Below are positions 17,218 to 26,374 of a stretch of 64,000 nucleotides of DNA, one piece after another. The notes below the pieces were generated by a model that worked only from the letters and a program-made list of their open reading frames with translations, was not told the DNA's origin and made no database searches. A program made the position numbers and the translations under genes. Position 1 is the stretch's first letter. Every line of letters starts with the position of its first letter. The DNA is from Parafrigoribacterium_A sp035571875 (GTDB taxonomy: Bacteria > Actinomycetota > Actinomycetes > Actinomycetales > Microbacteriaceae), in the NCBI GenBank assembly GCA_035571875.1, contig DATNBR010000041.1, forward strand, positions 62,001 to 126,000. The letters are read 5' to 3'.

Positions 17218-17315
17218 TAAGGTCGTTGTGGCAGGAAAACCTCTCGCCACGTAGCCTTTCGCCGATCGAGTGAACGGGCCATCACACAATTCCTGAGAAC
17301 CTAGGGAGCAGCCTG

Positions 17316-18689
17316 GTGTCTGAACAGAACTTTGACATTGTGATTCTCGGAGCCGGAAGCGGTGGCTATGCGGCCGCACTCCGGGCAAGCCAGTTGGGCT
17401 TCTCCGTGGCACTGGTCGAAAAGGGCAAACTCGGAGGCACCTGCCTCCACGTGGGATGTATTCCCACGAAGGCGCTCCTTCACTCCGCAGAGGTCGCGGA
17501 TGTCACGCGCGAGTCCGCCAAATACGGCGTCACCTCGAGCTTCGACGGCATCGACATCTCGGCCGTCACCACCTATCGCGAGGGCATCGTCTCGAGTAAG
17601 TTCAAGGGACTCGTCGGCCTCATCAAATCCCGCGGGATCACGGTGATCGAGGGTGAGGGACGGCTCGTCTCCCCCACCACCGTGCAGGTCGGCAACGACA
17701 CGCTCGTCGGCAAGAACGTCGTGCTCGCGACCGGTTCCTACTCACGCTCTCTGCCCGGCCTCGAAATCGGCGGTCGTGTCATCACCTCCGAGCAGGCGCT
17801 CGAGCTCGACTTCGTGCCGAAGAAGGTCGCCGTGCTCGGCGGTGGCGTCATCGGCGTCGAATTCTCCAGCGTCTGGAAGTCATGGGGTGCAGACGTTCAG
17901 ATCATCGAGGCGCTGCCGCACCTCGTGCCGAACGAGGATGAGACGATCAGCAAGCAGTTCGAGCGCGCTTTCCGCAAGCGTGGCATCAATTTCAGCCTGG
18001 GAGTGCGCTTCCAGAGCGTGACCCAGAACGATGAGGGCGTTATCGTCACCCTCGAGGACGGCCAGACCTTCGAGGCGGAACTCCTCCTCGTCGCGGTCGG
18101 GCGCGGGCCGTCGACGGCTGGCCTGGGCTTCGAAGAGGTCGGCGTCGCCATGGACCGCGGCTTCGTGCTCACGAACGAACGACTCGCCACCAACGTTCCC
18201 GGCGTCTACGCCGTCGGTGACATCGTTCCGGGCCTGCAGCTCGCGCACCGTGGCTTCCAGCAGGGCATCTTCGTCGCCGAGGAGATCGCCGGCCTGAACC
18301 CGCAGGTCATCGCCGACGCGAACATCCCCAAGGTCACCTACTCAGACCCGGAGGTCGCATCGATCGGCCTCAGCGAGGCGAAGGCCAAGGCACAGTACGG
18401 TGAAGACCAGATCACGAGCTACGACTACAACCTCGCGGGCAACGGCAAGAGCCACATCATCGGCACGTCGGGACTCATCAAGGTCGTGCGGGTGAACGAC
18501 GGTCCGGTGGTCGGCGTGCACATGATCGGTGCTCGGGTCGGCGAACTGATCGGCGAGGCGCAGCTCGCTGTGAACTGGGAGGCCTACCCCGAAGACATCG
18601 CGCCGCTCATCCACGCACACCCGACGCAGAACGAAGCTCTCGGCGAGGCATTCCTCGCCCTCGCGGGCAAGCCGCTTCACGCCGCTTAA
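17316..18689 (+). CDS. lpdA: Dihydrolipoyl dehydrogenase (E3)
   Basis: The 457-residue flavoprotein re-oxidises the lipoyl group of the pyruvate and 2-oxoglutarate dehydrogenase complexes with NAD+. It has the FAD-binding ILGAGSGGYAAALRA near the N-terminus, the redox-active pair in GGTCLHVGCIPTK, the NAD-binding VLGGGVIGVEFSS, a second FAD motif VYAVGDIVPG and the active-site HAHPTQNEALGEA. The start is a GTG at 17316-17318 behind an AGGGAG ribosome-binding site. It is followed after 58 bases by the E2 gene, so both are likely co-transcribed. Confidence 0.93.
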   Translation: MSEQNFDIVILGAGSGGYAAALRASQLGFSVALVEKGKLGGTCLHVGCIPTKALLHSAEVADVTRESAKYGVTSSFDGIDISAVTTYREGIVSSKFKGLVGLIKSRGITVIEGEGRLVSPTTVQVGNDTLVGKNVVLATGSYSRSLPGLEIGGRVITSEQALELDFVPKKVAVLGGGVIGVEFSSVWKSWGADVQIIEALPHLVPNEDETISKQFERAFRKRGINFSLGVRFQSVTQNDEGVIVTLEDGQTFEAELLLVAVGRGPSTAGLGFEEVGVAMDRGFVLTNERLATNVPGVYAVGDIVPGLQLAHRGFQQGIFVAEEIAGLNPQVIADANIPKVTYSDPEVASIGLSEAKAKAQYGEDQITSYDYNLAGNGKSHIIGTSGLIKVVRVNDGPVVGVHMIGARVGELIGEAQLAVNWEAYPEDIAPLIHAHPTQNEALGEAFLALAGKPLHAA

Positions 18690-18747
18690 ACCAGCCTGCC
18701 GAACTAAGCTACAAGTACACGCAAGTCTGCTGTAAGGAGCACCACTG

Positions 18748-20274
18748 ATGAGCGAATCCGTCAACCTCCCGGCACTCGGCGAGAGTGTCACAGAGGGCAC
18801 GGTCACCCGCTGGTTGAAGAAGGTCGGGGACCGCGTCGAGGTTGACGAGCCCCTGCTCGAGGTTTCGACGGACAAAGTCGACACCGAGATCCCCTCGCCC
18901 ATCGCTGGAGTCGTCGAGGCGATTCTGGTCGCCGAGGACGAGACCGTCGAGGTGGGCACCGCTCTGGTGACGATCGGCGATGGCTCTGGCTCTGGTTCCG
19001 CGACGGAGGCACCGCCGACGGAAGCGCCCGCCGCCGAGGCGGCTCCGCAGCAGGAGGCGCCTGCTGTTCAGGAAGCACCCGCTCAGCAGGAAGCACCCGC
19101 TCAGCAGGAGGCCCCCGCGCAGCAGGAGGAGCCTGCGCAGCAAGAGGCACCGCCCGCTCAGGAAGCACCCGCGCAGCAGGAAGCACCCGCCGCTCAGGAA
19201 GCCCCAGCCCAGCAAGCGGCCCCAGCCCAGCAAGAGACTCCCGCGCAGCAGGAGGCACCGGCCGCTCAGGAAGCACCAGCCGAGCACGAAGCGGCCGCTC
19301 AGGAGCCTGCCGCGCAGGCCCCGGCACAGCCGGAGACTCCCGCTGCACCGTCCGCTCCGGTCGCCGTCAGCGCGCCGTCCAATGCCGGCTACGTGACGCC
19401 GCTCGTGCGCAAGCTGGCGAACGAGAAGGGCATCGACCTCGGCTCGGTGTCGGGCACCGGCGTCGGCGGCCGCATCCGCAAGCAGGATCTGCTCACCGCG
19501 GCCCCTGCACCCGCCGCAGGCGCACCCGCTGCTCCTGCCGCCGCCCCGGAGACCTCGCCGCTTCGTGGCACCACTGTTCCGATGTCGCGACTGCGCAAGG
19601 TCGTGGCCGAGCGCGCCGTGATCTCGATGCAGACTTCCGCGCAACTCACCTCCGTTGTCGAGGTGGATGTGACGCTCGTGGCGAACTACCGCGACGCGGT
19701 CAAGCGTGACTTCCAGGAGAAGACGGGCCTGAAGCTGAGCTTCCTCCCCTTCTTCGCCCTCGCTGCCGCCGAGGCGCTCAAGGCGTACCCGATCATCAAC
19801 GCGACGATCGAAGGTGACAGCATCGTCTACCCACCGCAGGAGAACATCAGCATCGCGGTGGACACGGAGCGCGGACTGCTCACGCCGGTCATCCGCGACG
19901 CGGGTTCGCTCGACATCGCCGGCCTTGCCCGGCAGATCGCGGACCTCGCAGAGCGCACGCGGGACAACAAGCTGAAGCCCGACGAGCTCGCCGGGGGCAC
20001 CTTCACCCTGACCAACACCGGCTCACGCGGCGCACTGTTCGACACACCGATCGTGTTCCTGCCGCAGTCCGCGATCCTGGGGACCGGTATCGTCACGAAG
20101 AAGCCCGTCGTCGTCTCAGACAACGGCCTCGACGCGATCGCCATCCGGTCCACCGTCTACCTCGCGCTGTCGTACGATCACCGCATCGTCGACGGTGCGG
20201 ATGCCGCTCGCTTCCTCGTCGCGGTGAAGAACCGCCTCGAGGGTGGCGACTTCTCCGGAAGCCTCGGCGTCTGA
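18748..20274 (+). CDS. sucB: Dihydrolipoamide acyltransferase (E2) of 2-oxo acid dehydrogenase complexes
   Basis: A 508-residue E2 with one lipoyl domain at the N-terminus (lysine in VSTDKVDTEIPSP), a long flexible linker, a peripheral-subunit (E1/E3) binding domain near 215-250 (TPLVRKLANEKGIDLGSVSGTGVGGRI) and the trimer-forming catalytic domain ending in SYDHRIVDGADAARF. It is usually annotated as the succinyltransferase SucB, but in Actinobacteria this single-type E2 often serves pyruvate dehydrogenase in a mixed complex, so AceF is an alternative name. It follows lpdA; lipA/lipB and aceE are also in this window. Confidence 0.88.
   Translation: MSESVNLPALGESVTEGTVTRWLKKVGDRVEVDEPLLEVSTDKVDTEIPSPIAGVVEAILVAEDETVEVGTALVTIGDGSGSGSATEAPPTEAPAAEAAPQQEAPAVQEAPAQQEAPAQQEAPAQQEEPAQQEAPPAQEAPAQQEAPAAQEAPAQQAAPAQQETPAQQEAPAAQEAPAEHEAAAQEPAAQAPAQPETPAAPSAPVAVSAPSNAGYVTPLVRKLANEKGIDLGSVSGTGVGGRIRKQDLLTAAPAPAAGAPAAPAAAPETSPLRGTTVPMSRLRKVVAERAVISMQTSAQLTSVVEVDVTLVANYRDAVKRDFQEKTGLKLSFLPFFALAAAEALKAYPIINATIEGDSIVYPPQENISIAVDTERGLLTPVIRDAGSLDIAGLARQIADLAERTRDNKLKPDELAGGTFTLTNTGSRGALFDTPIVFLPQSAILGTGIVTKKPVVVSDNGLDAIAIRSTVYLALSYDHRIVDGADAARFLVAVKNRLEGGDFSGSLGV
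19000..19340 (+). repeat. Degenerate EAPAQQ repeats coding the E2 linker
   Basis: More than fifteen imperfect hexapeptide-scale repeats of the kind QEAPAQ/QEAPAA lie between the lipoyl and binding domains of the E2. The DNA repeats are of the gcacccgctcagcaggaa type. The stretch would form an extended flexible arm for the swinging lipoyl domain and is likely variable in length between strains. Confidence 0.75.
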
Positions 20275-20288
20275 CAGCAACTATTCGA

Positions 20289-20326
20289 TGTGGGAGGCCG
20301 CGCAAGCGATCGCGCGGCCTCCCACA
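20289..20326. terminator. Bidirectional hairpin terminator between the E2 gene and the pseudokinase gene
   Basis: A perfect 15-base-pair stem (tgtgggaggccgcgc / gcgcggcctcccaca) with an 8-base loop lies between two convergent genes and can act on both strands. Confidence 0.8.
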
Positions 20327-20357
20327 TGTCTAGCCACAGTCCTGGTGTGGACGCGCC

Positions 20358-21812
20358 TCACTCGGGCAGAAAATCTCGGATGCGCCATCCGGACTGCTGC
20401 TTCACCAGCAGTATCGAGAGCCCCGCTTTCGTCGTCTGAAGCGTGAGTAGCGCTGAGTCGCCCAATCGCTGCGCGAGAGTCGCCTCGCCACCCGCCAGCG
20501 GCTGTGAGTTCGCGGTCACCGCTCCCTGCTGCAGCGATCGGATCAGATAGGAGTCGTCGTCGAGCGCGGACGAGTCAGGCTGATCCACGGCTTCCAGGCA
20601 CGCCACGGAGAGTCGCGCGATGCAACGGTCGCGCACCCGCAGGAGCTGATCGAGGGCCTCGAGTGGATCATCGGTGACACCAGCGGCTGGGCGTGGGGCC
20701 ACCGAGGGCTCAGCGGCCACCGGCCGAGTCGAGGCCGACGCCGTGGTGCGCGGATCGTGGCGGGCGGCGGGGTCTGAACGCGCGGTCGTCGGCACCAGAA
20801 TCATCGCGAGAACGACGGCGAGGAGTGCGGCGGCCGCGAGGATTCGGAAGGACCTGCGGGTCGCCGCCAGCGCAGTCCTGGCGCGGTGGAAGACAGCAAC
20901 GGAACGCGGCGCCAGCGCGGAGAAGCGCGCACGGGCGATGGCGACCGCGCCCTTGGGCCGAAGCCGGCCGGGGATCGTGACCACGGCATCCGTCGCGGGT
21001 ACGGGTGACGCCTCCACTGGGGTTCCTCCCGCCCTCGGCATGCTCTGTCTCGTGTCGATAGCGTGCGGCGCTAGAAGACCGGCACCCGCGAAGTCGACCG
21101 GCGCTGCCTGCGCGAGGGCGAAGAGGCGATCGCGGAGTTCTGCGGCGAAGCCGTGCGGCTCAAGCGCGGGCTCGACCTCACGCAACCAGGCGAGGAGTTC
21201 GCCGTGGCGGGCGGACTGTCCCTCCGCGACGGCGCGGGAGAGCACCACTCCCGCAAGGGCGCCCAGCCGCTGCAGGTCGGCCGCCACGCCGGGTTCGGCC
21301 GCGAGCTCTGCCGGTGTCGCGCGCTCGTGGTGCGTCACCGCAGTCGCTTCGACGAACCGAGACGCGCTGCCGAAACAGGCGAGTACGGGCGCTCCCCTGT
21401 CGTCGAAGAGCACCGCGCCAGGCCGGATCGCGCCATGCCAGCATCTGGCCGCATGAAGTTCGCCGACGGCATCACAGAGCGGGGCCAGGATCGTCACGGC
21501 CTCCCCCACTCCCAGCACTCCACGATCGGCGAACAGCCGCGCGAGACTACCCCCGCTCAGTCGAGGCAGGATGAGGCACGGTCTGCCGTCGGGCGCCGTT
21601 GCCACATCAATGAGGTGAAGGAGGTGGGGCGAGCGGGTCGTCGCGAGGACCGCGATCTCGTCGTCCAGGCTGCTGGGCGCGACGCCAGACCGGTACACCT
21701 TGATCGTCGCGGCACCGGCGGCAGAGGCAGCGTCAGACACCGGATGGCCGAGAAAGACCTCGGCGCGCTCTCCCGCACCGAGCCTGCGCACCACCCGGTA
21801 TCCGCCCATCAT
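20358..21812 (-). CDS. Membrane-anchored Ser/Thr pseudokinase
   Basis: About 484 residues. The N-terminal 260 residues resemble a Hanks-type protein kinase (YRVVRRLGAGERAEVFLG, then IKVYRSG with the ATP lysine). The catalytic motifs are broken: HRDxxPxN reads HGAIRPGAVLF, so the catalytic Asp is Ala, and DFG reads CFG. A single membrane segment near residues 325-345 (ILAAAALLAVVLAMILV) separates it from an extracytoplasmic part of about 140 residues. It therefore probably acts as a binding or scaffold protein, not a phosphotransferase. A GTG six bases before the chosen ATG is an alternative start. It is convergent with the E2 gene and divergent from lipB. Confidence 0.78.
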   Translation of the reverse strand: MMGGYRVVRRLGAGERAEVFLGHPVSDAASAAGAATIKVYRSGVAPSSLDDEIAVLATTRSPHLLHLIDVATAPDGRPCLILPRLSGGSLARLFADRGVLGVGEAVTILAPLCDAVGELHAARCWHGAIRPGAVLFDDRGAPVLACFGSASRFVEATAVTHHERATPAELAAEPGVAADLQRLGALAGVVLSRAVAEGQSARHGELLAWLREVEPALEPHGFAAELRDRLFALAQAAPVDFAGAGLLAPHAIDTRQSMPRAGGTPVEASPVPATDAVVTIPGRLRPKGAVAIARARFSALAPRSVAVFHRARTALAATRRSFRILAAAALLAVVLAMILVPTTARSDPAARHDPRTTASASTRPVAAEPSVAPRPAAGVTDDPLEALDQLLRVRDRCIARLSVACLEAVDQPDSSALDDDSYLIRSLQQGAVTANSQPLAGGEATLAQRLGDSALLTLQTTKAGLSILLVKQQSGWRIRDFLPE

Positions 21813-21923
21813 GTCCACCCCGCGATTGTGTCGCGCGTACCGCGGCCCGATCGGTCGAATTGTGACGGTTGTGCACAGGGCGGATGACTCACGGCGAGTT
21901 GAGGAGCAGATGTTCCCTAGACT

Positions 21924-22556
21924 GTGCGAGTGATCGACTCAGTCGTCGCGGGGCTAAGCGCCAACTCCGTGCCGTATCTGGACGCCCTCGAGCTCCAACG
22001 CGCAACCCATTCATCCGTTGTCTCCGGGGCTGCCCCCGACACGGTGATCTTCCTCGAGCACCCCTCGGTCTACACCGCGGGCAAACGCACGGAGGATCAC
22101 GAGCGACCCACCGACGGGACACCGGTGATCGACGTGGACCGAGGTGGCAAGATCACCTGGCACGGTCCGGGCCAACTGGTGGGCTACCCGATCCTCAGGC
22201 TCGCCGAACCCATCGACGTGGTCGGCTACGTGCGCCGCCTCGAGGCGATCCTCATAGACGTGCTCGCGGAGCTCGGTCTGCAGACAGGGCGCGTGGAAGG
22301 GCGCTCGGGCGTCTGGGTGCGTGGCACCGACAAGATCGCGGCCATCGGCATCCGGGTCGCCAGCGGCGTGACGATGCACGGCTTCGCGCTCAATTGCAGC
22401 AACTCCTTCGAGGCCTACGACAAGATCGTCGCCTGCGGCATCGCCGACGCGGGCGTCACCTCCATCTCGCAGGAGCTCGGCCGCGAGGTCACTCCCACTG
22501 ATGTGGTACCGCTGCTCAGCGCGAGGCTTCACGCCCTGCAGACGGTGCCGGCGTGA
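21924..22556 (+). CDS. lipB: Lipoyl(octanoyl) transferase
   Basis: The 210-residue protein transfers octanoate from acyl carrier protein to lipoyl domains, the first step of lipoate cofactor assembly. Signature stretches are DRGGKITWHGPGQLVGYP, the lysine region DKIAAIGIRVASGVTMHGFALN and the catalytic cysteine in ACGIADAGVTS. The start is GTG at 21924, with a second GTG two codons later. It overlaps lipA by 4 bases (GTGA), so the two are translationally coupled and feed the E2 encoded just upstream. Confidence 0.92.
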   Translation: MRVIDSVVAGLSANSVPYLDALELQRATHSSVVSGAAPDTVIFLEHPSVYTAGKRTEDHERPTDGTPVIDVDRGGKITWHGPGQLVGYPILRLAEPIDVVGYVRRLEAILIDVLAELGLQTGRVEGRSGVWVRGTDKIAAIGIRVASGVTMHGFALNCSNSFEAYDKIVACGIADAGVTSISQELGREVTPTDVVPLLSARLHALQTVPA

Positions 22557-23539
22557 CCGCGCCGGAGGGCCGGAGGATGCTGCGCCTCGAGGTGCGGAAC
22601 GCCGAGACGCCGATCGAGCGCAAGCCGGCGTGGATCAAGACCACGGCGAAGATGGGCCCCGAGTATCTCTCCCTGCAGGCTCTCGTGAAGGACGAGAACC
22701 TGCACACCGTGTGCCAGGAGGCGGGCTGCCCGAACATCTACGAGTGCTGGGAAGACCGCGAGGCCACCTTCCTCATCGGTGGATCTCAGTGCACGCGCCG
22801 CTGCGACTTCTGCCAGATCGACACCGGGAAGCCCGCGCAGTACGACGTGGATGAGCCTCGGAGGGTGGCGGAGTCCGTCGTCGCCATGAAGCTGCGCTAC
22901 GCGACCGTCACGGGAGTCGCCAGAGACGACCTTCCCGATGAGGGCGCCTGGCTGCACGCCGAGACCGTGCGTCAGATCCACGAGCAGTCTCCCGGGACCG
23001 GTGTCGAGATTCTCGCCACCGACTTCTCCGGCAACCCGGAGCTTCTTGGCGAGGTCTTCTCGGCGCGACCGGAAGTCTTCGCTCACAATGTGGAGACGGT
23101 GCCGAGGCTGTTCAAGCGCATCCGGCCGGCCTTTCGCTACGAGCGCTCCCTCGACGTGCTCACCCAGGCGCGCGCCGCCGGTCTCATCACCAAGTCGAAC
23201 CTGATTCTCGGGATGGGCGAGGAACCGCACGAGGTCAGCCAGGCTCTCCGAGACCTGCACTCCGCCGGTGCCGACATCATCACGATCACGCAGTACCTGC
23301 GACCGAGTCCGCGACACCTGCCCGTGCACAGGTGGGTCAGGCCGGAGGAGTTCCTGGAGTTCAAGCAGGAGGCCGAGCAGATCGGCTTTCTCGGCGTCCT
23401 CGCCGGCCCGCTCGTGCGCTCCTCGTATCGCGCGGGCAGGCTATGGGCGCAGTCGATGGCGAGCAAGGGACACGAGGTGCCCGAGCAGCTGCGCCACCTG
23501 GCGGATGCGTCGCTCGGCTTTGCACAGGCCGTATCCTAG
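22553..23539 (+). CDS. lipA: Lipoyl synthase
   Basis: The 328-residue radical-SAM enzyme inserts two sulfurs into octanoyl groups on E2. The auxiliary iron-sulfur cluster cysteines are in TVCQEAGCPNIYEC, the radical-SAM CxxxCxxC motif is in CTRRCDFC, and the C-terminal serine motif is VRSSYRAG. The GTG start overlaps the lipB stop. The order lipB-lipA-DUF4191 is standard in Actinobacteria. Confidence 0.94.
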   Translation: MTAPEGRRMLRLEVRNAETPIERKPAWIKTTAKMGPEYLSLQALVKDENLHTVCQEAGCPNIYECWEDREATFLIGGSQCTRRCDFCQIDTGKPAQYDVDEPRRVAESVVAMKLRYATVTGVARDDLPDEGAWLHAETVRQIHEQSPGTGVEILATDFSGNPELLGEVFSARPEVFAHNVETVPRLFKRIRPAFRYERSLDVLTQARAAGLITKSNLILGMGEEPHEVSQALRDLHSAGADIITITQYLRPSPRHLPVHRWVRPEEFLEFKQEAEQIGFLGVLAGPLVRSSYRAGRLWAQSMASKGHEVPEQLRHLADASLGFAQAVS

Positions 23540-23544
23540 GTACC

Positions 23545-24258
23545 ATGGCACGCGAGAAAACCCCCGCAACGAAGTCCGCAAAGGAACCCGGTCGTCTGAA
23601 GCAGATGTACCAGGTCTTCCAGATGACCCGGCGCAACGACTCCACCGCGATCTGGTGGATGGCGCTCGGGTTCCTCGGACCGATCGCGGTCGCGCTCATC
23701 CTGGGCTTCATCCTGTCGGGCAGCAACCCGCTGAGCTTTGCGCTCTGGGTGGTCACGGGCGTGCTCGCCGGCATCCTGGTGTTCCTGATCGTGCTCGGGC
23801 GGCGCGCAGAGAAGGCCGCATACTCCCAGATCGCGGGCCAGCCCGGCGCGGTGGGCGCGGTGCTGAAGAGTTCGCTGAGGCGCGGTTGGACAGCCAGCGA
23901 GATGCCCGTCGCGGTGAGCCCGCGAACCCAGGATGCGGTCTACCGCGCCGTCGGACCCGGCGGTGTCGTGCTGATCGGCGAGGGTCCACAATCGCGCACC
24001 CACAAGATGCTCGACGAGGAGCGTCGGCGCATCGCGCGCGTGCTGCCCAACGTCGTGATCAGCCAGCTGCACGTCGGGCCGGATGCCGACTCGATTCCGC
24101 TGCACAAGCTCGCCGGTCGCATGGCGCGGGCAAAGCGCACGCTGTCGAAGGCGGAGGTCTACACGGTGAGCAATCGCCTGAAGTCGCTCACGAGCAGCAA
24201 GCTCCCGATCCCCAAGGGCATCGACCCCACCAAGGCGCGCGCGCAGCGCCGCGCCTGA
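23545..24258 (+). CDS. DUF4191 membrane protein
   Basis: A 237-residue protein of the actinobacterial DUF4191 family, function unknown, normally next to lipA as here (6 bases downstream). Two hydrophobic segments lie near residues 38-60 and 66-85 (WWMALGFLGPIAVALILGFIL, then LWVVTGVLAGILVFLIVL), followed by a basic cytoplasmic domain with conserved RRGWTASEMPVAVSPRTQDAVYRAVG. The frame is open further upstream but the ATG at 23545 fits the family start. Confidence 0.85.
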   Translation: MAREKTPATKSAKEPGRLKQMYQVFQMTRRNDSTAIWWMALGFLGPIAVALILGFILSGSNPLSFALWVVTGVLAGILVFLIVLGRRAEKAAYSQIAGQPGAVGAVLKSSLRRGWTASEMPVAVSPRTQDAVYRAVGPGGVVLIGEGPQSRTHKMLDEERRRIARVLPNVVISQLHVGPDADSIPLHKLAGRMARAKRTLSKAEVYTVSNRLKSLTSSKLPIPKGIDPTKARAQRRA

Positions 24259-24290
24259 ACCGCCTGCGTCGCCGGAGCGACTGATGGGCC

Positions 24291-24707
24291 TCAGCGCCGC
24301 ACGAGCACCGTGCCGCTGAGCCTGTCATGCATGCCGCGCTGGTCCTGATCCCAGATCACGGCCGGGATGACGATGCACAGCAGCAGGGTCCGCATCACGG
24401 GGCGCAACACGCCGACCCAGCCTCCCGTGACCGGAACGACGCGCATCCCGAACACCAGGTGTCCGATGCTGCCGCTCACGAGCGCGATGAACACGACCTG
24501 CAGCGCCGCGAACAGCGCCAGGGTCACCCAGACATCGCCGCCGAAGAACGCGTACGAGATCAGGTACGCCGGCAGCCAGTCGATCACGAGTCCGCCGATT
24601 CTGCGGCCGAGCCTGGCGATCGAGCGCGGCCCGGACTGCGGGAGCCCGAGTCGGCGCCCCGGCCAGTCATCGCTCGCTGTCGTCGGACCGGGTTGCGGGG
24701 CTGCCAT
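24291..24707 (-). CDS. RDD family membrane protein
   Basis: The 138-residue protein has an RDD domain with three hydrophobic segments (LVIDWLPAYLISYAFFGG, LALFAALQVVFIALVSG, MRTLLLCIVIPAVIWD); the family arginine-aspartate signature appears as RRIGGLVIDW. The function is unknown. It is convergent with the DUF4191 gene and divergent from glnA, an arrangement typical of Micrococcales. Confidence 0.82.
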   Translation of the reverse strand: MAAPQPGPTTASDDWPGRRLGLPQSGPRSIARLGRRIGGLVIDWLPAYLISYAFFGGDVWVTLALFAALQVVFIALVSGSIGHLVFGMRVVPVTGGWVGVLRPVMRTLLLCIVIPAVIWDQDQRGMHDRLSGTVLVRR

Positions 24708-24782
24708 GCCACAATCCTATGAGTCGTGTGCTGTGCGCGGACCGGTCAGGTCATCCATCGCTGCGTCGCGATCGCGGCACGC

Positions 24783-24820
24783 GTAACATCCTCGAAACAA
24801 TAGCGACACCGTGTCGAAAT
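24783..24820 (+). promoter_or_regulatory. GlnR-like binding box upstream of glnA
   Basis: The layout GTAAC-n6-GAAAC-n6-GACAC-n6-GAAAT starts at 24783, about 73 bases before the glnA ATG. This matches the two a-n6-b half-sites of the GlnR box described in Streptomyces (gTnAC-n6-GaAAC repeated), with one mismatch in each of the last two elements. GlnR is the global nitrogen regulator in many Actinobacteria, so glnA is probably nitrogen-controlled. Confidence 0.62.
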
Positions 24821-24892
24821 CCCACGCGCCTACCATCACGGTTGTCTGCATTCTGCAGTCATCCCCGTAGCAAACCCATTGGAGTTCTTTCC

Positions 24893-26317
24893 ATGTTCAG
24901 TGATTCATCAGAGGTGCTCAAGTTCATCAAGGACACGGATGTCAAGTTCCTCGACATCCGATTCACCGACCTGCCCGGTGTGCAGCAGCACTTCAACATC
25001 CCCGCCTCGACCGTCGATGAGGAGTTCTTCTCCGTCGGTCAGCTGTTCGATGGCTCGTCGATCCGCGGTTTCGCGTCGATCCACGAGTCCGACATGCAGC
25101 TGATTCCGGATGTCTCCACCGCCTACGTCGACCCCTTCCGCGTCGAGCGCACGCTGATCATGATCTTCGACATCTACAACCCGCGCAACGGCGAGATCTA
25201 CGCCCGCGACCCGCGCCAGGTCGCCAGGAAGGCCGAGAAGTACCTCGCCTCCACCGGCATCGCCGACACCGCGTTCTTCGCCCCCGAGGCCGAGTTCTAC
25301 ATCTTCGACGACGTGCGCTACGACGTCCGCCAGAACGAGAGCTTCTACGCCGTCGACTCCGACGAGGGAGCCTGGAACTCGGGCCGCAAGGAAGAGGGCG
25401 GAAACCTCGCCAACAAGACTCCGTTCAAGGGCGGCTACTTCCCCGTGAGCCCCGTCGACAAGCAGGCCGACCTGCGCGACGACATGAGCCTCAAGCTCAT
25501 CGACGCCGGCCTCATCCTCGAGCGTGCACACCACGAGGTGGGAACGGGTGGCCAGGCCGAGATCAACTACCGCTTCGACACCATGGTGCATGCGGCCGAC
25601 GACCTGCTGAAATTCAAGTACATCATCAAGAACACGGCCACCGAGTGGGGCAAGACGGCGACGTTCATGCCGAAGCCGCTGTTCGGCGACAACGGCTCGG
25701 GCATGCACACGCACCAGTCGCTGTGGAGCGATGGCAAGCCGCTGTTCTACGACGAGTCCGGTTACGGCGGGCTGAGCGACATCGCCCGCTGGTACATCGG
25801 CGGACTGCTCAAGCACGCTCCGGCGGTGCTGGCCTTCACGAACCCGACGCTCAACTCGTACCGCAGGCTCATCCCCGGGTTCGAGGCCCCGGTGAACCTC
25901 GTCTACTCGGCCGGTAACCGCTCCGCGAGCATCCGCATCCCGATCACGGGCACGAACCCAAAGGCCAAGCGCATCGAGTTCAGGGCACCGGATGCCTCGG
26001 GCAACCCGTATCTCGCCTTCGCCGCCCAGCTGATGGCCGGCATCGACGGCATCAAGAACCGCATCGAGCCACACGAGCCCGTCGACAAGGACCTGTACGA
26101 GCTTCCCCCCGAGGAAGCGAAGAACATCCCCCAGGTTCCCGCGTCGCTCGACGAGGCTCTGAGGGCGCTCGAGGAGGACCACGAGTTCCTCACCGCGGGC
26201 AACGTGTTCACGCCCGACCTGATCCAGACCTGGATCGCGTACAAGCGCGAGAAGGAGATCATCCCCGCCGCGCAGCGCCCGCACCCCTTCGAGTACGAGC
26301 TCTACTTCAGCGTCTGA
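24893..26317 (+). CDS. glnA: Glutamine synthetase, type I, adenylylatable form
   Basis: The 474-residue enzyme makes glutamine from glutamate, ammonia and ATP as a dodecamer. The family signatures are FDGSSIRGF, the metal/ATP region FMPKPLFGDNGSGMHTHQSLW, NPTLNSYRRLIPGFEAP, and the adenylylation tyrosine in DKDLYELPPEE. The ATG at 24893 is the family start; the frame is open upstream but unrelated. The matching adenylyltransferase gene glnE is convergent on its right, and a GlnR-like box lies upstream. Confidence 0.93.
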   Translation: MFSDSSEVLKFIKDTDVKFLDIRFTDLPGVQQHFNIPASTVDEEFFSVGQLFDGSSIRGFASIHESDMQLIPDVSTAYVDPFRVERTLIMIFDIYNPRNGEIYARDPRQVARKAEKYLASTGIADTAFFAPEAEFYIFDDVRYDVRQNESFYAVDSDEGAWNSGRKEEGGNLANKTPFKGGYFPVSPVDKQADLRDDMSLKLIDAGLILERAHHEVGTGGQAEINYRFDTMVHAADDLLKFKYIIKNTATEWGKTATFMPKPLFGDNGSGMHTHQSLWSDGKPLFYDESGYGGLSDIARWYIGGLLKHAPAVLAFTNPTLNSYRRLIPGFEAPVNLVYSAGNRSASIRIPITGTNPKAKRIEFRAPDASGNPYLAFAAQLMAGIDGIKNRIEPHEPVDKDLYELPPEEAKNIPQVPASLDEALRALEEDHEFLTAGNVFTPDLIQTWIAYKREKEIIPAAQRPHPFEYELYFSV

Positions 26318-26327
26318 TCCACCCGAG

Positions 26328-26362
26328 CGAAGGCCGCGTCCGATTATCGGGCGCGGCCTTCG
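26328..26362. terminator. Bidirectional hairpin terminator between glnA and glnE
   Basis: The arms cgaaggccgcg and cgcggccttcg enclose a second inner stem (ccgat/atcgg), giving about 17 paired positions. It is placed between two convergent genes. Confidence 0.78.
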
Positions 26363-26374
26363 TGCGTTCCGCGG

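Noticed and set aside
19000..19340. E2 linker repeats as a frameshift or assembly artefact
   Set aside because: The frame stays open, and all E2 domains before and after the repeats are intact; such linkers are normal for this enzyme class.
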